A DNA stretch of 64,000 bases from contig NZ_JAGFOU010000002.1 of the NCBI RefSeq assembly GCF_017592395.1, forward strand, positions 1-64,000, given 5' to 3'. Position numbers and translations under genes: made by a program. This DNA comes from Actinomyces bowdenii. GTDB taxonomy: Bacteria; Actinomycetota; Actinomycetes; Actinomycetales; Actinomycetaceae. Shown in pieces: positions 15,976-25,927 of this stretch. Numbering within the stretch: the stretch's first letter is position 1; every line of letters starts with the position of its first letter. The notes under the pieces are model-generated. The model was given only the letters and a program-made list of their open reading frames with translations, was not told the DNA's origin and ran no database searches.

Positions 15976-18693
15976 ATGATGCCCACCACCTACGTGTACC
16001 GCTTCAGCGAGGGCGACAAGGACCAGAAGGACCTTCTGGGCGGCAAGGGGGCGAACCTCGCCGAGATGACCCGTCTCGGCCTGCCTGTCCCCCCAGGCTT
16101 CACCATCACCACCGATGCCTGCCGCGCCTACCTGGCCACCGGTGAGGTCCCCGAGGAGCTCGCCGTCCAGGTCACCACCGCCCTGCGCGAGGTCGAGGCG
16201 GAGCTGGGCCGCCAGCTCGGCGCCGCCGAGGACCCCCTCCTGGTCTCGGTGCGCTCGGGCGCCAAGTTCTCCATGCCCGGCATGATGGAGACGGTGCTCA
16301 ACATCGGCCTCAATGACGAGTCCGTCAAGGGACTGGCCACCGCCAGCCAGGACGAGCGCTTCGCCTGGGACTCCTACCGCCGCCTCATCCAGATGTTCGG
16401 CAAGACCGTGCTGGACATCGACGGCGAGCACTTCGCCTCGGCCCTGGAGGCCAAGAAGGCCGACCGGGGCGTGAGCCTGGACTACGAGCTGGATGTCGAG
16501 GCCCTCACCGAGCTGGTCGAGGAGTACAAGGCGATCGTGCGCGAGCACGCGGACATCGACTTCCCCCAGGACCCGCGCGCCCAGCTCGACATGGCCACCG
16601 AGGCGGTCTTCCGCTCCTGGAACACCGAGCGCGCCCACATCTACCGCCGCCGCGAGAAGATCCCCCACGACCTGGGCACCGCCGTCAACGTGTGCACCAT
16701 GGTCTTCGGCAACATGGGGCAGACCTCCGGCACGGGCGTGTGCTTCACCCGCGACCCCTCCACCGGCCGCTCCGGCGTCTACGGCGACTACCTGGTCAAC
16801 GCCCAGGGCGAGGACGTGGTGGCGGGCATCCGCAACACCCTGTCCCTGTCCGACCTCAAGACCATCGACCCGGAGTCCTACAAGGAGCTGCGCGCCGCGA
16901 TGCGCCGCCTGGAGACCCACTACCGGGACCTGTGCGACATCGAGTTCACCATCGAGCGCGGCAAGCTCTGGCTGCTCCAGACCCGCGTGGGCAAGCGCAC
17001 CGCCGCCGCGGCCTTCCGCGTGGCCACCCAGCTGGTGGACGAGAAGCTCATCACCAAGGACGAGGCCCTCACTCGCGTCACCGGCGACCAGCTCACCCAG
17101 CTGATGTTCCCCCAGTTCGAGCACACCGGGGACAACGACCTCATCACCAAGGCCATGCCGGCCTCCCCGGGTGCGGCCGTGGGCCGCATCGTCTTCGACA
17201 ACGCCGAGGCCGTGGCCCGCGCCGAGGCGGGGGAGCCGGTCATCCTCGTGCGCCGCGAGACCAACCCCGACGACCTGCCCGGCATGGTGGCGGCGGTCGG
17301 CGTGCTCACCGCGCGCGGCGGCAAGACCTCCCACGCCGCCGTCGTCGCCCGGGGCATGGGCAAGACCTGCGTGTGCGGCGCCGACCAGCTCGAGGTCGAC
17401 GCGGCCGCCAAGACCATCCGGGTGCGGGGCCGTGAGGACCTGGTCCTCACCAGCGAGGACACCATCGCCATCGACGGGCAGACCGGTGAGGTCTTCCTCG
17501 GCGAGGTCCCCGTGGCCGACTCCCCGGTGATGACCTACCTGCGCCGCGGCCTGCAGGCGGCCCTCGACGCCGCGGGCGACGTCGACTCCCGCGAGCTCAT
17601 CACCAGCGTGGACCGCCTCATGCGCCACGCCGATGCGGTGCGCCGCCTGGAGGTGCGGGCCAACGCCGACAACCCCGACGACGCCCGCCACGCCATCCAC
17701 CGCGGCGCCCAGGGCGTGGGCCTGTGCCGCACCGAGCACATGTTCCTGGGCGAGCGCAAGCAGTTCGTCCAGAACCTCATCCTGGCCCAGACCCCCCAGG
17801 AGCGCGAGAGCGCCCTGGCGGCCCTGCTGCCCCTGCAGAAGGGCGACTTCGTCCAGATGTTCGAGACGATGAACGGCAAGCCCATGACGGTGCGCCTCAT
17901 CGACCCGCCGCTGCACGAGTTCCTGCCCGACTTCACCGAGCTGAGCGTCAAGGTGGCCCTGGACCGCGAGCGCGGCGCCCTGGACCCGGCCGATGAGGAG
18001 CTCCTGGCGGTGGTGCGCCGCAACCACGAGGCCAACCCCATGCTGGGCCTGCGCGGGGTGCGCTTGCTGCTGACCATGCCCGGGCTCATCGAGCTCCAGG
18101 TGCGCGCCATCGCCGAGGCCGCTGTGGAGCGCCTCAAGGCCGGCGGGGACCCGCGCCCGGAGATCATGATCCCGCTCATCGGCTCGGTGCGCGAGCTCCA
18201 GATCGCCCGCGAGCGGGTCGAGGCCGTGCTGGCCGAGGTCTCCCAGGCCTCCGGCTACGAGCTGGACTTCCCCGTGGGCTGCATGATCGAGCTGCCGCGC
18301 GCCGCCGTGAGCGCGGACACCATCGCCGAGGAGGCGGACTTCTTCTCCTTCGGCACCAATGACCTGACCCAGACCACCTGGGGCTTCTCGCGCGACGACG
18401 TCGAGGGCACCTTCTTCAAGGAGTACCTGGAGGAGGGCGTCTTCGGGGTCTCGCCCTTCGAGACCATCGACGAGCGCGGTGTGGGGCGCATGGTCGAGCT
18501 CGGCGCCGAGCGCGGCCGCCGGACCAAGCCCGGCCTCAAGCTGGGGGTCTGCGGGGAGCACGGCGGCGACCCCGAGTCCATCGAGTTCTTCCACCGCGCG
18601 GGCCTGAACTACGTGTCCTGCTCGCCCTTCCGGGTGCCGGTGGCGCGCCTGGAGGCGGGGCGCGCAGCGGTGTTCAGCTCGGCGCAGGACTGA
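15976..18693 (+). CDS. ppdK: Pyruvate, phosphate dikinase
   Basis: A 905-residue enzyme that interconverts pyruvate, ATP and phosphate with PEP, AMP and pyrophosphate, linking glycolysis and anaplerosis. It contains the N-terminal ATP-grasp domain (LLGGKGANLAEMTRLGLPVPPGFTIT), the swivelling phosphohistidine domain with His453 in GGKTSHAAVVARGMGK, and the C-terminal PEP/pyruvate barrel with Cys859 in GVCGEHGGDP. Length is normal for the family. The start is ATGATG at 15976/15979 after GAAAGAGG. Promoter and a strong terminator bracket the gene, so it is monocistronic. The pyrophosphatase gene ppa elsewhere in the window would pull the PEP-forming direction. Confidence 0.97.
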   Translation: MMPTTYVYRFSEGDKDQKDLLGGKGANLAEMTRLGLPVPPGFTITTDACRAYLATGEVPEELAVQVTTALREVEAELGRQLGAAEDPLLVSVRSGAKFSMPGMMETVLNIGLNDESVKGLATASQDERFAWDSYRRLIQMFGKTVLDIDGEHFASALEAKKADRGVSLDYELDVEALTELVEEYKAIVREHADIDFPQDPRAQLDMATEAVFRSWNTERAHIYRRREKIPHDLGTAVNVCTMVFGNMGQTSGTGVCFTRDPSTGRSGVYGDYLVNAQGEDVVAGIRNTLSLSDLKTIDPESYKELRAAMRRLETHYRDLCDIEFTIERGKLWLLQTRVGKRTAAAAFRVATQLVDEKLITKDEALTRVTGDQLTQLMFPQFEHTGDNDLITKAMPASPGAAVGRIVFDNAEAVARAEAGEPVILVRRETNPDDLPGMVAAVGVLTARGGKTSHAAVVARGMGKTCVCGADQLEVDAAAKTIRVRGREDLVLTSEDTIAIDGQTGEVFLGEVPVADSPVMTYLRRGLQAALDAAGDVDSRELITSVDRLMRHADAVRRLEVRANADNPDDARHAIHRGAQGVGLCRTEHMFLGERKQFVQNLILAQTPQERESALAALLPLQKGDFVQMFETMNGKPMTVRLIDPPLHEFLPDFTELSVKVALDRERGALDPADEELLAVVRRNHEANPMLGLRGVRLLLTMPGLIELQVRAIAEAAVERLKAGGDPRPEIMIPLIGSVRELQIARERVEAVLAEVSQASGYELDFPVGCMIELPRAAVSADTIAEEADFFSFGTNDLTQTTWGFSRDDVEGTFFKEYLEEGVFGVSPFETIDERGVGRMVELGAERGRRTKPGLKLGVCGEHGGDPESIEFFHRAGLNYVSCSPFRVPVARLEAGRAAVFSSAQD

Positions 18694-18766
18694 GCCCGAG
18701 CCGCCCGGGTACCGCGCGGGGAGAGGGCGTGACGCCTGAGCCCTGAGGCAGAACCGGATCATTCCA

Positions 18767-18807
18767 GTGGGGGCCGTGGAGCGGAACCGTCGCTCCACGG
18801 CCCCCAC
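18767..18807 (+). terminator. Intrinsic terminator-like hairpin after ppdK
   Basis: A perfect 17-bp stem (18767-18783 with 18791-18807) closes a 7-base loop (GAACCGT), 73 bases after the ppdK stop. No U-tract is present. Confidence 0.85.
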
Positions 18808-18938
18808 CGGCATGGGCCGTGGGCTGTGCGGTGCGCCGTCATCCTGGCCGGCAGGGCCGGTGCTCGCCCCCCCGGGCGGGGTTCCGCTGAGGGTGAGGCA
18901 GTGCGGGCCCCGATCGGCGGGCGTGCCATCATCGCATC

Positions 18939-19961
18939 ATGACCAGTCCAGCGCCCTCGGCACCGCCCGGCAGCATCGGCCCCGGACTCCGCCCGGCCAC
19001 GGCCCCCGAGCCGGCCGTGTCCCTCCAGGCCCTCACCGGCGCCCTGCGCGAGCGGATCGAATCCGTCGTGGTGGGCAAGAGGCGCGCCGTGGACACCGCC
19101 ATCGCCGCCCTCCTGGCCGGGGGCCATCTGCTCATCGAGGACGTTCCCGGGGTCGGCAAGACCACCCTGGCCACCGCCCTGGCCCGCTGCCTGGACCTGA
19201 GCGTGGCCCGCATCCAGTTCACCTCCGATCTCCTGCCCGCCGACGTCACCGGTGTGAGCATCTACGACCAGTCCACCCGGGCCTTCCGCTTCCACCCCGG
19301 CCCCGTCTTCAACTCCGTGGTCATCGCCGACGAGATCAACCGGGCCACCCCGCGCACCCAGTCGGCCCTCCTGGAGGCCATGGGGGAGGGGCATGTCAGT
19401 GTCGAGGGGCGCACCCTCGACCTGCCCGAGCCCTTCATGGTGGTGGCCACCCAGAACCCCCTGGACATGGAGGGCACCTACCTGCTGCCCGAGGCCCAGC
19501 GCGACCGCTTCATGGCCCGCATCTCCATGGGCTACCCCGAGCCGGGCGCCGAGACCGCCATGCACACCGCCCGCAGCGGCACCGACCCGCTCAGCGCCCT
19601 GAGGCCCCTGGCCGGCATCGAGGACGTGCGCCGCGCCCGCGCCGCCGTCGCCCGCCTGCACCTGGCCGAGCCGGTGGCCGCCTACATCGTCGCCCTCGTG
19701 GGCGCCACGCGCACCGACCAGGCCCTCTCCCTGGGGGCCAGCCCGCGCGCCGGACTGCAGCTGGCCGCCCTGGCCCGTGCCCGCGCCGCCATGAGGGGCC
19801 GGGACTTCGTGACGCCCGACGATGTCGCCCGCTCCGCCCACGGAGCCCTCACCCACCGCCTCATCCCGGCCGGGCGCTTCGCCTCGGCCGCCCAGGCCCA
19901 TGCCGCCGCGGGGGAGGTCCTGGCGCGCATCGTGGCGCGCACGAAGGTGCCGGGCCGGTGA
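18939..19961 (+). CDS. MoxR family AAA+ ATPase
   Basis: A 340-residue AAA+ chaperone-like ATPase of the MoxR family, which works with the following DUF58 protein, usually in maturation of membrane or metal-containing complexes. Walker A is DVPGVGKTTL, Walker B region VVIADEINRATP, sensor 1 VVATQNPLDMEGTY, all typical of MoxR. The C-terminal AAA lid (ARAAMRGRDFVTPDDVA) is complete. The ATG at 18939 has no clear ribosome binding site. It overlaps the DUF58 gene by GTGA, and the three genes to 23841 form one operon. Confidence 0.93.
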   Translation: MTSPAPSAPPGSIGPGLRPATAPEPAVSLQALTGALRERIESVVVGKRRAVDTAIAALLAGGHLLIEDVPGVGKTTLATALARCLDLSVARIQFTSDLLPADVTGVSIYDQSTRAFRFHPGPVFNSVVIADEINRATPRTQSALLEAMGEGHVSVEGRTLDLPEPFMVVATQNPLDMEGTYLLPEAQRDRFMARISMGYPEPGAETAMHTARSGTDPLSALRPLAGIEDVRRARAAVARLHLAEPVAAYIVALVGATRTDQALSLGASPRAGLQLAALARARAAMRGRDFVTPDDVARSAHGALTHRLIPAGRFASAAQAHAAAGEVLARIVARTKVPGR

Positions 19962-21253
19962 GCCAGGCCCTCGCGGCCACCCCGGCCCCCGGCTCCCGAG
20001 CGCCCCTCCCGGGCCGCCTGCCCCGGGTGGGGCTCACCGCGCGGGGGCGGGGGCTGGTGGCCCTGGCGGCCCTGCTGGCCCTGGCCTGGTACCTGCTGCG
20101 ACTGCACCTGCTCACCCATGCCGCCCTCCTCCTGCTGGCCCCCGTGGCCACCGCGCTGCTCGCCGTGGTGATCCTCCTGGCGGCCAATCTGCTGCGGCGC
20201 CCCCGCGCCGAGCTGGACGTCCTGGGCCTTGCCCAGGTCGGCCAGCGGGTGCGGGTGGCCATCCGCACCCGCTGCCTCATCCCCCGATTCCTGCCCGCCT
20301 GGGTCGCCTGGCAGGTGGAGGAGGCCGGCAGCGCCCCCGCCCTGACCCCCCTGGACCGCGGCACCAGCCTCCTGGCGCTCAGCGCCATCCGGCGCGGCCC
20401 CGCCGCACTGGGGGCCATGGGCATCGAGATCATCGAGCCCCTGGGCCTGGTCCGCGCCCGCCTGCCCCTGAGGGCGGGCCTGGTGCTGCTGGTCCTGCCC
20501 CAGCCCCTCGCGCTGCCCGAGCCGCCGCCCGCGCCGCGAGCCGGCCTGAGGCCGGGCGGGAGTGCCGGGGAGCAGGGCGAGGAGCGCGTGGGCAGCCTGC
20601 GGGACTACCGCCCCGGGGACGCCCTGGCCTCCATCCACTGGAGGCAATCGGCCCGCCTGGACCGACTCGTGGTCACCGAGCCGGAGCGCGAGGCGCGGCC
20701 CCGGCCGCGCCTGGCCCTCGTCGTCGGAACCGGGGCCTACCAGGGCCCCGAGCACGCCGAGACGGCCGTGGCCCTGGCCGCCGGCGTCATCGAGGCCTGG
20801 GAGCAGGGGCGCCGCGGCATCGACCTGCTCCTCCTGAGCGGCGACCCGCTGGGAGCGGGGCGGGCGGGGGAGCAGGCCTGGACGTGCCTGCGCTACTCCT
20901 GCGAGCCGGAGCGCGTGCCGGCCCTGGCCCGGGTCCTGGCTCTGCTGGAGCACTCCGCCCCCGATGCCCTGGACTCCCTGCGCCGGGCCGTCGCCCACCA
21001 TGAGCCCTCCCTGAGCGCCCTGGGCGGCCCGCTCCCGGGCGCGCTGCGCGCCGACGTGCTCCTCACCGGGCCCCCGGGCCGGGTGCCATCCGCGCCGGGT
21101 GCCCACCCGGTGCTGGACCCCCGGGCTCGCGGCACCCTCGTCCTGGTCGGTACCGGGAGGGCCACTGCCACCACCTCCACCGCCACCACCGGTGCTCCCG
21201 CCACCTGGCGGGTGCTGGAGGCCCGGGGGCACACCTGGGGGCGGCGCCGATGA
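19958..21253 (+). CDS. DUF58 domain-containing membrane protein
   Basis: A 431-residue protein starting at GTG 19958, overlapping the MoxR stop. Two membrane helices (about residues 30-75) are followed by a beta-rich region and the DUF58 signature GSLRDYRPGDALASIHWRQSARLDRLVVTEPE, which leads into a von Willebrand factor A-like fold. DUF58 proteins are the standard partner of MoxR ATPases. It overlaps the transglutaminase gene by ATGA. The C-terminal 40 residues are low-complexity Thr/Ala-rich. The role is probably chaperone-like assembly at the membrane; no specific substrate is known. Confidence 0.9.
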   Translation: MSQALAATPAPGSRAPLPGRLPRVGLTARGRGLVALAALLALAWYLLRLHLLTHAALLLLAPVATALLAVVILLAANLLRRPRAELDVLGLAQVGQRVRVAIRTRCLIPRFLPAWVAWQVEEAGSAPALTPLDRGTSLLALSAIRRGPAALGAMGIEIIEPLGLVRARLPLRAGLVLLVLPQPLALPEPPPAPRAGLRPGGSAGEQGEERVGSLRDYRPGDALASIHWRQSARLDRLVVTEPEREARPRPRLALVVGTGAYQGPEHAETAVALAAGVIEAWEQGRRGIDLLLLSGDPLGAGRAGEQAWTCLRYSCEPERVPALARVLALLEHSAPDALDSLRRAVAHHEPSLSALGGPLPGALRADVLLTGPPGRVPSAPGAHPVLDPRARGTLVLVGTGRATATTSTATTGAPATWRVLEARGHTWGRRR

Positions 21254-23841
21254 GCCGGGATGCCGCCATCCGCCCCCGCAGCGCCCGCCGCCCTCCGGGG
21301 CCCGGCGCCGCCGTGCCCCGGGTGCCCCGCCGTGCCGCGGGCGGCCCGGCACCCGCCCGGCTCCGGGCCCAGGAGGCGGGCAACCGGGTGATGAGCGCCC
21401 CCGGGCGCCTGGAGCCGCTCCTGGCCGCACTGCTGCTGACCGCCCTGTGGTGGATGGGACTGAGCTCCCTGACCGGCCTGCTGGCCGCGGGGCCCTGGCT
21501 GCACCAGGCGCTCGCGGTGTGCGCGGCCGCGGTGCTGACCACCGGGGTGGGGCGCTGCCTGTGGCCGCAGCGGGCCCTGCTGATGATCCTGGCTGGGCTG
21601 GCCGCCGGTGCGGGCGCGGTGGCCTGGGCGGGGCGCGCCGGCCCCTTCCCCGAGATGTGGTGGCATGAGCCCTCCGGGGCCCTGGCGGCGGTCAGGGCGC
21701 AGATCTCCGAGGGCGTGCCCCCACTCGCCCCCGCACCGGCACTGGCCTCTCTGCTCCTCCTGTCCTGCCTGCTGCTGTCCTGGACCAGCGCCGTGCTCTC
21801 CGCCGGGGGCGGGGACGCCATCGCCGTCAGCGGCCTGCTGCCCGCCGGCCTCCTGCTGCTGCCCGCCCTCTTCCTGAGCACGACGCCGCCCACGGCCGTC
21901 CTCATCGCGGTCAGCGCCTGCCTCCTGGGCCTGGTCAGCATCTCCGCCCCCGCCCGCTACTGGCCCGCGCGCGGCCACGGGCCCGGAAGCGCCCACGGCC
22001 CCCGGGTCCTGCGCCGCCTGAGCGCCCTGGCCATGGGGCTGGCGGCCCTGGCCCTGGGCGGGGGCCTCATCAGCAGCGCCCCCACGACGCCGGACCACGT
22101 GTGGAATCCCGAGGGCGCCTCCTCCACCATCCCCGACCTGAGCGTCGGGCTGTCCCGGGACCTGGTGCGCGGCTCCAACGCCACGGCCTTCTCCTACACC
22201 GGGCAGGCCGATGAGGGCGAGAGCATGCGCTTCACCCTGGGGGTCATCACCAGCCTGGAGGGGGAGGTCTGGCAGCCGGACGCCACCGCCGAGGACCTCG
22301 CCGTCGACCAGCTCCGGACGGGCGATGCCCCCAGCACGCTGACCGCCGGGGGCGCCGCCAGTGCCTCGGGCCTGGATGCCGAGCGGGTGCGCGAGAGCCT
22401 GGGAGCCCTGACCCTGACCACCCAGGGGCTGCGCACCGACCGCCTCCCCACCCTCCAGTCCACGGCACTGGTCGCCCAGCCGGTGACCACTCCCGACTCC
22501 CTGCCCCCGGGAGCACAGGTCCAGGTGCCCGACCTGGGGCAGTGGCGCTGGGTGCAGGGCAGCTCCACCGCCGTGGCCGGCACCGCGCCCCTGAACCCGG
22601 GCAGCACGTACAGCCTCCTGGGCTGGAGTGCGGTGGCCGACGCCCAGGGGCGCCCCCGCGCACCGGTGCCCCTGCCCCCGGCCCCGCCCGACCCCCAGGC
22701 CCTGGACGCCTACACGGCCCTGCCCGAGCACACCCCACCGGCCATCGCCGCCTTCGCCCAGGAGACCGTCTCCCAGGCCGGGACGGATCGGGCCTCCCAG
22801 GCGGCCGCCCTCGTGGCCCGGCTGCGCGGCCCGGACTTCACCTACGACGAGTCCGCCCCCTACGCCCAGGACACCACCGCCATGGCCTCCATCGAGGCCT
22901 TCCTCAGCGCCCGCAGCGGCTACTGCGTCCACTACGCCTCCGCCTTCACCGTCATGGCCCGCTCCCAGGGCATCCCCACCCGCATCGCGGTGGGATACGC
23001 CTCGCGCAGCACCGGTCCCGGGCAGTGGACCGCCGTCACCGGCCACCAGCTCCACGCCTGGCCCGAGGTCTGGCTCGACGACGCCGGTTGGGTGGCCTTC
23101 GAGCCCACGCCCGGCGGTGCCGGCCTGGCCGCCGACGAGGGGACGACGACGCCGGGCGGCGCCAGTCCCGCACCCGCCACCAGCCCCGCGGGCGGGGCCG
23201 CCCCCAGTGCCCGGCCCGGGCCCAGCGCCTCGGCTGCGGGCGAGCCGGGGGCCGGGCCCTCCGCTCCGACGACTCCTGGGGGCTCGCAGTCCGCCGCCGA
23301 GGCCGGGCCGGCGGCTCGCCTGGCCGGCCCGGCCATGGCGCTGGCCGCGGGCCTGGCGGTGCTGGCGGTGCTGGCCGCGCCGGCCCTGGCCCGTCGGGCC
23401 CGGCGCGGCCGGCGCCTGGCCCGGGTGCGCTCCGGGGACCGCCCCGCCCAGGCGGCCTGGGATGAGCTGCTGGCCACCGCCCGGGACCTGGGACTGCCCA
23501 CCGGCGGGAGCCCCCGCGCCACCACCGAGGAGGCCGTGGAGGAGGCCCTGGCCCAGGCGGTGCGGGCGGCTGAGGGGCCCCGGGCGGGGCCCGGCGATGC
23601 GGGCCGGGAGGCGATCCGGGCCCTGCGCGCCCTGCGGCAGGCCGTCGTCGCCGAGCGCTACGGCCCCCCGGGCCGGGCCGGGGCCCCGGCTGAGGCCCTT
23701 CTCACTGCTCTGGAGGCCTGCGCCCCGGCGCTGGGGGCGGCCGCGGGGCGGTCCCGGCGCCTGGTGGCGGTCCTGGCCCCGGCCAGCCTGATCCCCGCAA
23801 GCCCGCGCCCGGGCGGCCGGGCGCCCCGCGGGCCCGGGTGA
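21250..23841 (+). CDS. TgpA-like membrane protein with transglutaminase domain
   Basis: An 863-residue protein. An N-terminal block of about seven membrane helices (about 55-280; DUF3488/TgpA_N) precedes an extracytoplasmic transglutaminase-like domain with Cys559 in SGYCVHYASAF and His602 in HQLHAWPEVW. The usual Asp-Pro-Thr is FEPTPG here, as often in actinobacterial members. A Pro/Ala/Gly linker, another membrane helix (about 695-715) and a C-terminal DUF4129-like cytosolic tail follow. In moxR-DUF58-tgpA operons the enzyme may crosslink or hydrolyse envelope protein substrates. Catalysis is inferred from the Cys/His pair. Confidence 0.88.
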   Translation: MSRDAAIRPRSARRPPGPGAAVPRVPRRAAGGPAPARLRAQEAGNRVMSAPGRLEPLLAALLLTALWWMGLSSLTGLLAAGPWLHQALAVCAAAVLTTGVGRCLWPQRALLMILAGLAAGAGAVAWAGRAGPFPEMWWHEPSGALAAVRAQISEGVPPLAPAPALASLLLLSCLLLSWTSAVLSAGGGDAIAVSGLLPAGLLLLPALFLSTTPPTAVLIAVSACLLGLVSISAPARYWPARGHGPGSAHGPRVLRRLSALAMGLAALALGGGLISSAPTTPDHVWNPEGASSTIPDLSVGLSRDLVRGSNATAFSYTGQADEGESMRFTLGVITSLEGEVWQPDATAEDLAVDQLRTGDAPSTLTAGGAASASGLDAERVRESLGALTLTTQGLRTDRLPTLQSTALVAQPVTTPDSLPPGAQVQVPDLGQWRWVQGSSTAVAGTAPLNPGSTYSLLGWSAVADAQGRPRAPVPLPPAPPDPQALDAYTALPEHTPPAIAAFAQETVSQAGTDRASQAAALVARLRGPDFTYDESAPYAQDTTAMASIEAFLSARSGYCVHYASAFTVMARSQGIPTRIAVGYASRSTGPGQWTAVTGHQLHAWPEVWLDDAGWVAFEPTPGGAGLAADEGTTTPGGASPAPATSPAGGAAPSARPGPSASAAGEPGAGPSAPTTPGGSQSAAEAGPAARLAGPAMALAAGLAVLAVLAAPALARRARRGRRLARVRSGDRPAQAAWDELLATARDLGLPTGGSPRATTEEAVEEALAQAVRAAEGPRAGPGDAGREAIRALRALRQAVVAERYGPPGRAGAPAEALLTALEACAPALGAAAGRSRRLVAVLAPASLIPASPRPGGRAPRGPG

Positions 23842-23989
23842 GCCCGCCCGGGCGGGGCGCGGATGAGGCCAGGAGGACACAAGACGGTATCGCTGCCGAA
23901 CTGTGATCATGAGAGGATGAGCGGGGCGCCGCAGACATGCGCCCCGCGCTGGCGGCGGTTGATGCACGACGAGGAAGGGCTTCTTCTCC

Positions 23990-25717
23990 ATGGCCATGTA
24001 CGAGCTCGACGGCAATCACCTCCTCCCGGTGCGACTGGGACGCTCGGCGGATGCTGATACTCGGGCCCGTAGCCTCGCCGCCCTCCAGCGCCAGATCGTC
24101 GAGGTCCTGCGCCGGCCCCTGTTCCCCCTGGAGTGGGGCCGGGTCACCGGCGGCGAGAGCCTGACCGCCCTGGACGCCACCGGGCAGGTGGTGCTCGTCG
24201 AGGTCCTGCAATCCCTCAGCGCCGCCGAGGTCATGGCCGCCATGGCCCGGCTGACCGCCACCGCCGCCCTGGGCAGGCGCGAGCTGGCCGGGCGCTACGC
24301 CGGGGGGCTGGTGTCCTTCCGCGAGGACTGGAACGAGTTCCGCGAGGCCATGCCCGCCCAGGTCGAGGCCGGCCCCCGACTGACCCTGGTGACGGCCTCG
24401 CTGGCCCCCGAGGTGCGCTCCAGCCTATCGGTGCTCATCGGCTCGGGGGTCGAGCTCTACGAGGTCGACGTGCGCGTGGTCGATGAGGCCCGCGTGGTGG
24501 TCGTCGTCGAGCAGATCGTGGAGGGCTCACTGGACGCCGAGGGCCCCCTGCTCGTGGCCCGCGCCCCCCGCCCCTCGCTGACCGGCTCGGAGCAGCGCGC
24601 CGGTCAGGAGGCTGATCCGGGGCCCGCCTCCTCCCGGGCCGCCAGGCCGCCCCGGCCCAAGGCCGACCCCGTCACCGGCCCCATCGAGATCGTCATCCCC
24701 CGCAACTCGGACGGCGCGCAGCGGCAGGCCGGCCGGGTCGCGCGCGGCGCGAGAGCCGGGGAGCGGGGATCCGCCCCGCAGGCCCCTGGACGAGCCTCCC
24801 GCGCCCGCGCGGGCAGCCCGGGTGACTCAGGCGGGGCGGCCCGCAGCGCTCAGGCCCCCCAGGCCGTGCCTGCCTCAGGAGACCACGGCGGGGCAGGCGC
24901 CGAGGATCAGGTGGAGCGCAGTGCCGGCCCGGCCGATGAGGCGCAGGCCGCCGCTCCTCCCAGCGGGGCGCGGCCCGCTGCGCCCGTGGAGGCCACCAGG
25001 CGAGGGGCCTCGGGGCGCAGTGCCCACGCCGCCGTCTCTGCCCGCCGGGAGGCCGTGGTACGGCGCGGCGTGCACGCCTCCGACGCCGCGGGCGGCCATG
25101 AGACCGGCAGTGCCGACGATGAGCCGACGGAGGCGGCCGGCCCTCCAGGCGCCCAGGCGCCCAGTGCGTCGTCGGGCTCCACCCAGGAGATCCCCGCCGC
25201 CGGTGGCGGCGCAGGGCATGCGGACGGGGCGGCCCACGCCAGCCCGGCCACGGCCCAGGCCGATCCGTCTCCGGCAGTGCCCCAGGCACCGCCCCGCCTG
25301 ACCCGCAGCTCCCTGCGCGCCGGGGCGGGCGGCGCCTCCCCGCAGGAGACCGGCACGGCCGGTGCCTCCGGCTCATCCTGGGCTGCGGGCGGCGGCCCCG
25401 CCGCGGCCGCCATCCCCCCAGCGGGCGGATCGGCCAAGGACGAGGACGACCTGGTGGCCATCGCCTCCAGCTTCGACCGCCCCCAGCGGATCATCTGGCA
25501 GGGGCTGCGCCGCGGCATCTACCACGAGGCGCAGCTCTCGGCAGCCGGCATCATCACCCTGGCCGACGGGCGCAAGTTCACCGACCCGACCTCGGCCGCC
25601 AACGCCGCCCAGAACGTCACCGACGCCGACGGGTGGCGCGTGTGGCGCCTGGGACTGCGCGGCCCCCACCTCAGCGAGCTGCGCGAGCGCCTCTCCCAGG
25701 ACCGGACGGGCGCCTGA
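23990..25717 (+). CDS. RAMA-domain protein with long disordered linker
   Basis: A 575-residue protein. The first 190 residues (MAMYELDGNHLLPVRLGR...) form a folded alpha/beta domain: VVLVEVLQSLSAAEVMAAM, then TLVTASLAPEVRSSLSVLIGSG, resembling a nuclease-like or DNA-recognition fold but not identified. Residues about 200-480 are Ala/Gly/Pro/Arg-rich and disordered. The C-terminus (about 486-575) matches the RAMA domain found with restriction enzymes and adenine methylases: AAGIITLADGRKF, then SAANAAQN, then GWRVWRL. RAMA domains are thought to bind DNA, often modified DNA. No methylase or nuclease lies beside it. A GGAAGGG sequence lies 11 bases before the ATG. Confidence 0.7.
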   Translation: MAMYELDGNHLLPVRLGRSADADTRARSLAALQRQIVEVLRRPLFPLEWGRVTGGESLTALDATGQVVLVEVLQSLSAAEVMAAMARLTATAALGRRELAGRYAGGLVSFREDWNEFREAMPAQVEAGPRLTLVTASLAPEVRSSLSVLIGSGVELYEVDVRVVDEARVVVVVEQIVEGSLDAEGPLLVARAPRPSLTGSEQRAGQEADPGPASSRAARPPRPKADPVTGPIEIVIPRNSDGAQRQAGRVARGARAGERGSAPQAPGRASRARAGSPGDSGGAARSAQAPQAVPASGDHGGAGAEDQVERSAGPADEAQAAAPPSGARPAAPVEATRRGASGRSAHAAVSARREAVVRRGVHASDAAGGHETGSADDEPTEAAGPPGAQAPSASSGSTQEIPAAGGGAGHADGAAHASPATAQADPSPAVPQAPPRLTRSSLRAGAGGASPQETGTAGASGSSWAAGGGPAAAAIPPAGGSAKDEDDLVAIASSFDRPQRIIWQGLRRGIYHEAQLSAAGIITLADGRKFTDPTSAANAAQNVTDADGWRVWRLGLRGPHLSELRERLSQDRTGA

Positions 25718-25927
25718 GCCCCGGCCGCGCAGCCACTGCTGGCCCTGAGCCCGGCCCCTCCCGCAGGCCCACTGCCGGGCCGGGAGGCTCGGCCTCACGG
25801 GCGGGGCCGTGTGCATCGCTGGTCGTAGTCCCAGTGCCGTCGTGAGCCTCTAGAGCGCAGCCGCCCCCGTGCCCCAGGCTGGTCCCGGTCCGCGGCTCCC
25901 CGACCCCGCGGACGGAAGGAGAGGACG

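Noticed and set aside
15898-18813. Long open frame antisense to ppdK
   Set aside because: Same composition effect; no domain, no ribosome binding site, and ppdK is unmistakable on the other strand.
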